Assembly: GCA_000231825.2 (NCBI GenBank)
Contig: JH720294.1
Span: 1,857,469 to 1,869,918, forward strand
Source: Tetrahymena elliotti 4EA
Taxonomy: Eukaryota; Ciliophora; Oligohymenophorea; Hymenostomatida; Tetrahymenidae
Direction of reading: 5' to 3'
Length of the DNA stretch: 12,450 bases
The position numbers were made by a program, and so were the translations under genes. Position 1 is the stretch's first letter. Each line of letters begins with the position of its first letter. The notes under the pieces were generated by a model. The model searched no databases and was not told where the DNA came from. It was given only the letters and a program-made list of their open reading frames with translations. Below are positions 9,056 through 12,450 of the stretch, one piece after another.

Positions 9056-9224
9056 ATTAAAATGTGATATTATGATAAATAGATTTAAAGAATCAAATTT
9101 ATATATTGAGTAAATTTTCAGTTAATAAATTTATTTTTGAATTTATCAATTCTTATTAAGAAAAAGAATAAAAATTTTTCAAGAATTATAAAAAAAATAA
9201 TATCCAAATCAAAAATTGATTTTT

Positions 9225-9689
9225 ATGATAGGTCATAGGAAATAAAAGAGCACTCAGAAAATGGGAATTTTCATATAGAGAGATAGAAGATGTTTTAAAG
9301 GTTGGGGTTATGAATATTTTTAATAGGTTTTATTAAGATAGAATTTTTGAATAATTTTCAAATAATTGAGAAAAGAAAGAAATGATGAGTGATAATTTGA
9401 TAAAATAAATTTTAGATAGTTTTTAGATAATAGGAATCTATCTGCAGCATCAATTTAAAGAGAGAATCGGTTAATAACTATTGAACCTTCAAGATTAACT
9501 ATAAAAAAGTTTCTCTTCAGTATGCTTTATCAGCTTATAAAATGAGTGTTGGCTTTACTATTACTGAATGGAATAAATAAAATAGAATTTCATTTTCTAA
9601 GGTTATGCTAAGAATAGTAAAGTACAAAAAAATCAATTATTTATTCAGATGAATCTATGATGGGTGCAGCATTGATATTTTCCAACATT
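9225..9689 (+). mobile_element. Second Tc1/mariner transposase relic, N-terminal half to first Asp
   Basis: After an ATG at 9225 (MIGHRK) a shifted frame from about 9238 reads NKRALRKWEFSYREIEDVLK and VGVMNIFNRFYQ, a helix-turn-helix-like segment, with a TGA at 9367-9369. Another shift near 9475 gives TIEPSRLTIKKFLFSM, matching the second helix-turn-helix (SxSTVxRiL form). A third frame from about 9548 gives VGFTITEWNKQNRISFSKV. A last shift near 9630 gives KKSIIYSDESMM, the first catalytic Asp motif (VIFSDES type, Asp codon 9648-9650). The order of the parts is exactly that of a Tc1 transposase, so the assignment is fairly firm despite four frame changes. The helix-turn-helix differs from that at 4667, which suggests a different lineage. 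The catalytic C-terminal half is absent downstream. Confidence 0.65.
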
Positions 9690-9895
9690 TAATATATCTT
9701 TTATATATTACTCTCCATTTAAAGCACCATATTGGGCTTTGATTCTTGAAAATATTTCTACAAAACTATATATATCAACTATTGATTAACTATTAATTTA
9801 AATACTCAGCTTCCAATTTTATGAAATTGAATGTAGTTAACATCTTTAAAAAAATATTAAAAAATTAAAAAAAATAAATAAATTATATGGTTCAA

Positions 9896-10013
9896 ACAGA
9901 GGTAAATAAATCTTTTAGTTTTCTTAAATATTCTAATTAAATTTCACCCTTTAAAATTTCAGAAACACTATTCTTCTTGATAACTAATTAAAATCAAAAA
10001 AATATCTAAAATG
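9896..10013 (+). promoter_or_regulatory. 5' flank of copy E with family-conserved motifs
   Basis: AGAGGTAAATAAATCTTTTA (9898-9917), TTAAATATTCTAAT (9924-9937, 90 bases before the ATG), a TTTCACCCTTTAAAA stretch, and CTAATTAAAATCAAAAAAAT shortly before the ATG all correspond to elements before copy D. The 5' flank is well kept even though the gene behind it is truncated. Confidence 0.5.
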
Positions 10014-10619
10014 ATGGATTAAGTAAAAATATAAACGAAATGCAATATCCATTCAAATAAAAACAAAGATTTGTTATTATTTGAAAAAGATAGTATTCAT
10101 ACATATATTTGCATAGTCTGTGCAAAAGATTTATCAAAAGATGCAAAAAAAATAATAGATAACAGTCACATCTTTTTGAGCTTTCCTCCTTTAGAAGGCA
10201 ACAATACTTATAAAATTCTCATTTATATTTAGACAAAATCTTCTTTCTAAGATTTATTAATTGAGAGAATATTAAAGTATTTTGATTCATTCAAAATAAA
10301 AGAAATCAATCAAAAAATTGACTTTATAAAAAATCAAACGTAAGAAAAGCTAGCTATTTAAATGGAAAATTTAAAAGATTTTAAAGTAGATGAATTCTTG
10401 AAAGATTTTCTGAAATATCATCTAAATTTTAAAGATAAAAACTCTGAAAAAAAATTAAAAAAAATCATTAATTTAAAGATTAAAAAAATTATTTATGCTT
10501 TCAAGATCAACTAAGCTATTTTTGATCATATTAATCATTCATTCTTTTAAATAGTTGTCTTTTTACAAATCTCACTAAGAAAACTCATTGAATAATATTT
10601 GCTTTTATTTATAAAATGA
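10014..10619 (+). pseudogene. Copy E: N-terminal half of a family member, C-terminal domain missing
   Basis: From ATG 10014 a table-6 frame is open for 201 codons to TGA 10617-10619. The first roughly 125 codons match copy D. The zinc ligands are kept at the same positions, Cys10-x2-His13-x19-Cys33-x2-Cys36 (CNIH...CIVC), followed by LSFPPL and the beginning of the coiled coil (IERILKYFDSF, EINQKIDF). Near 10405 one base is missing relative to D (KDF-LKYHLNF against KDYNEISSKF), and from about 10475 homology ends. The last 50 or so codons are unrelated hydrophobic sequence that is open only because TAA and TAG do not stop. The conserved C-terminal domain is absent. The copy could still give a zinc-finger plus coiled-coil protein, but truncation and decay are more likely. 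Confidence 0.6.
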
Positions 10620-11049
10620 ATTTAAAAATCCATCATATCTATTTTAACATTTTAACAAATTTAAAAGACTTAACATGGCATCAATAGAATAAAACCACAA
10701 TTTTTGAATATATTAATTTGCATGTTCTTTTTGTTAGATAATTTAGTTTAATCTTTACCGTTTTAAAGAGTTAATAAATAAAATCTGCTAATAGTTAGTT
10801 ATACTTTTAATTTCATAGGTGTGGTATTTATTTTTATACAATTTAATTGGATAAATATGGATTATCAGGTAATAATAATATAATTTAGTTCTATTTGGAT
10901 GGTTCATTTTATCTTTTTTTATTGGATAATCATAATTTTTAAATAGATAAATAAATCTATCTAAAATAGTGGATAATGTACTAAAATATTTGGAGGGGAT
11001 TTTTTAATTTAGCAAATTTAATAAAAGTGTTTTAAGTGAATGTATTTAT
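10620..11049. other. Spacer with scattered GGAT-containing motifs
   Basis: No gene is recognised. The + strand has a run of similar short words: TTGGATAAATATGGATTATC near 10848, TTTGGATGG near 10896, TTGGATAATC near 10922 and GTGGATAATG near 10970. This makes the stretch slightly richer in G than its surroundings. A minus-strand frame across about 10700-10930 has no TGA but no recognisable motif either. Confidence 0.3.
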
Positions 11050-11135
11050 AGGGTGTTCCATAAAAAATTTCAATTAATTTTATTGAATAAATCTTAATGT
11101 AATATAAACTATTGAAGTTTTTTATGGAACACCCT
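11050..11135. mobile_element. 86-bp miniature inverted-repeat element (MITE-like)
   Basis: The left arm 11050-11074 begins AGGGTGTTCCATAAAAAA. The right arm 11111-11135 is its reverse complement over 25 bases with one mismatch (arm position 19, T against C). The arms enclose 36 A+T-rich bases. TTAT stands directly outside each end (11046-11049 and 11136-11139), which could be a 4-bp target duplication, though in such A+T-rich DNA a 4-bp match is weak evidence. It has no coding capacity. G/C-bearing ends in otherwise A+T-rich DNA and near-perfect symmetry are typical of young non-autonomous DNA transposons. The arm sequence is not found elsewhere in the window, and I saw no terminal repeats like it beside the Tc1 relics. 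The alternative is a hairpin-forming regulatory or structural RNA element. Confidence 0.65.
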
Positions 11136-11525
11136 TTATTTTAATTGATAGATTTATATGTAGGTTATTTTCTATTTTTGTTGTTTTTTTGATGGTCATT
11201 TTCTACAATTATTTATTATTACTAAGCCATTAGTAAAAACATTTATTAATTTTTGTTGTATTCTCATGGCAATAATTTTTATTTTCATTGAAAATAATTA
11301 ATCAATTCTATATCAGTTGATATTAAAGTATGAGTATATCAATCTTTAAATATAATTAAATATTAAAGTACATTTTTACGATAAAAAAAGATTAATTCAT
11401 ATTTTATTGAAAGAAGAAAAGGCAAAATTTTGAAGTCAAAAAGTGTAATATTTGGAAATATTTTGAATTAAAATCTTAACTTAAATTCCCACAGCCCTCT
11501 ATTTGCTAAAAGAATTACATCATAA
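11136..11525. other. Spacer, nothing recognised
   Basis: This is A+T-rich sequence between the inverted-repeat element and the 5' flank of copy F. No family copy, transposase motif or RNA gene could be supported on either strand. Confidence 0.3.
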
Positions 11526-11613
11526 ATATAAAAAGAGAATCTAATTATTATTTAAAAATTCAGAGTGATATCTTCTTTTTAATAATTAATTAAAATCAAA
11601 AAATATCTAAAAA
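11526..11613 (+). promoter_or_regulatory. 5' flank of copy F
   Basis: TAATTAATTAAAATCAAAAA at 11583-11602 is identical to the element before copy D and lies 31 bases before the ATG (32 in D). It is followed by AATATCTAAAAA as in copies D and E. The upstream TTAAATATTCTAAT element is only partly kept (GAATCTAAT at 11537-11545). Confidence 0.45.
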
Positions 11614-12450
11614 ATGGAAATCGAAAAAAAATAAAGTAAATATTATATTCATTCAAGCAATAATTAAGATTTGTTGCTATTTGAAAAAGATAATATTCAA
11701 ACTAAAATTTTTTTAGTGCTATAAAACTTTAAAAAAACATGTTTAAAATTTAATATATTGATGAATTTTTAGAAGAGGAAGAGAACCATATCTTTTCAAG
11801 TTTTCCTCCTTTAGAAGATGAAAATAATTTTGTAAAATATTTAAAAAGAATCTTCTTTATAAGAAATACTAATTGAGGGAATAGATGAGTACTTCACAAC
11901 TCTGTAACAAGAAATCAATCAAAAAATCGACTTAATAAAAAATGAAACAAAAGCAAAACTAATTTTTATGGAAGATTAGAATTAATTTAAAGTTGATGTA
12001 TCCTTTTAAGATTAAAATGAAATATCTTCAAAAAGAAAATACACAAAAGTTATAGCAACACATTAATAAATATAATGATTTATAAAACAAAATTGAATCA
12101 AAATAGTCAACAAAAATTTTATCAAAAGTATGAGATCTCCTTGGTTAAATAAATTTTCTAAATGAAAAACCAAAAAATTCTATTGAGAATCTAGAGCTTC
12201 AAAAATCAAAATCATATTATTTCTCATAATAACTAGTAATACAGAGATTGGAAAATCAACAAATCCAAATATAATAAACTGTCATTCAAATATTGTATTA
12301 GATCCTATAAAAAAGTATATATTTAGAGTTATAATATAGTCAACTTCTTTGAAGAATAGCTTGTTATTAGTAGGTATAATAAAAGAATAAAATAAAGATA
12401 ATAGTGAATTATATGATGAAATATCTTATAATGAGAGGAAGTGGAACAAA
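11614..12450 (+). pseudogene. Copy F: decayed family member, cut by the window end
   Basis: The ATG at 11614 begins MEIEKKQSKYYIHSSNNQDL. Compared with D, Cys10 is Tyr and Cys33 is Phe, so the zinc site is destroyed. A net 4-base loss near 11720 shifts the frame (IDEFLEEEEN and IFSSFPPLEDENN continue in another frame), and it shifts back near 11830, where EILIEGIDEYFTTLQQEINQ is readable. About 90 bases of coiled coil are missing near 12032. The expected frame then holds a TGA near 12130 (SKV-TGA-DLLG). A further deletion near 12282 removes the DGWGIA segment of the C-terminal domain. The rest (SNIVLDP and LLVGIIKEQNKDNS equivalents) runs in frame to the window end. This is clearly a pseudogene, though its 5' flank is still conserved. 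Confidence 0.75.

Noticed and set aside
1..12450. Bacterial or viral origin, operons, CRISPR arrays, tRNA or rRNA genes
   Set aside because: The coding frames require TAA/TAG as glutamine, spacers are long and A+T-rich, and no array of spaced identical repeats or cloverleaf/rRNA core motif was seen.

Overview
The window reads as genomic DNA of a ciliate that uses the nuclear code in which TAA and TAG mean glutamine and only TGA stops (translation table 6). The sequence is extremely A+T rich. Under the standard code almost nothing long is open, but with TAA/TAG read as Gln an unbroken 403-codon frame appears at 5939-7150, containing about 25 such codons. Diverged paralogues of it occur elsewhere on the same strand, and each one that keeps its 3' end stops at TGA in the same sequence context. 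The base composition and code fit an oligohymenophorean such as Tetrahymena or Ichthyophthirius. I cannot decide the genus, or whether this is micronuclear or macronuclear DNA, from sequence alone.

Layout: six same-strand copies of one unnamed gene family form a dispersed tandem array. Copy A (1-218) is only a 3' end. Copy B (1277-2488) is nearly full length with a broken 5' end. Copy C (3387-4049) has frameshifts and a large internal deletion. Copy D (5939-7150) is intact. Copy E (10014-10619) keeps only the N-terminal part. Copy F (11614 to the window end) has frameshifts, deletions and lost cysteines. The intact product has an N-terminal CxxH...CxxC zinc-ligand pattern, a long Gln/Lys/Glu-rich probable coiled coil and a C-terminal domain of about 150 residues. 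That domain could be a beta-sandwich of the SPRY/B30.2 sort, so the layout resembles TRIM proteins; this is an inference. Copies C, D, E and F share short 5' motifs at nearly fixed distances from the ATG, B shares one of them, and A, C and D share 3' flanks. The duplicated unit therefore includes flanking, probably regulatory, DNA.

The wider spaces between copies carry decayed Tc1/mariner-type transposases, all on the + strand. These are an N-terminal helix-turn-helix part (4667-5020), a catalytic part with the QDN motif (8394-9055), and a second N-terminal part reaching the first catalytic Asp (9225-9689). All are interrupted by TGA codons and/or frameshifts. A separate 86-bp element at 11050-11135 has 25-bp near-perfect terminal inverted repeats and looks like a miniature inverted-repeat transposon.

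Overall this is a birth-and-death gene cluster in a transposon-scarred, A+T-rich region: one apparently working gene, one possibly working shorter gene, and four partial or broken relatives. The remaining stretches show no gene I can support.
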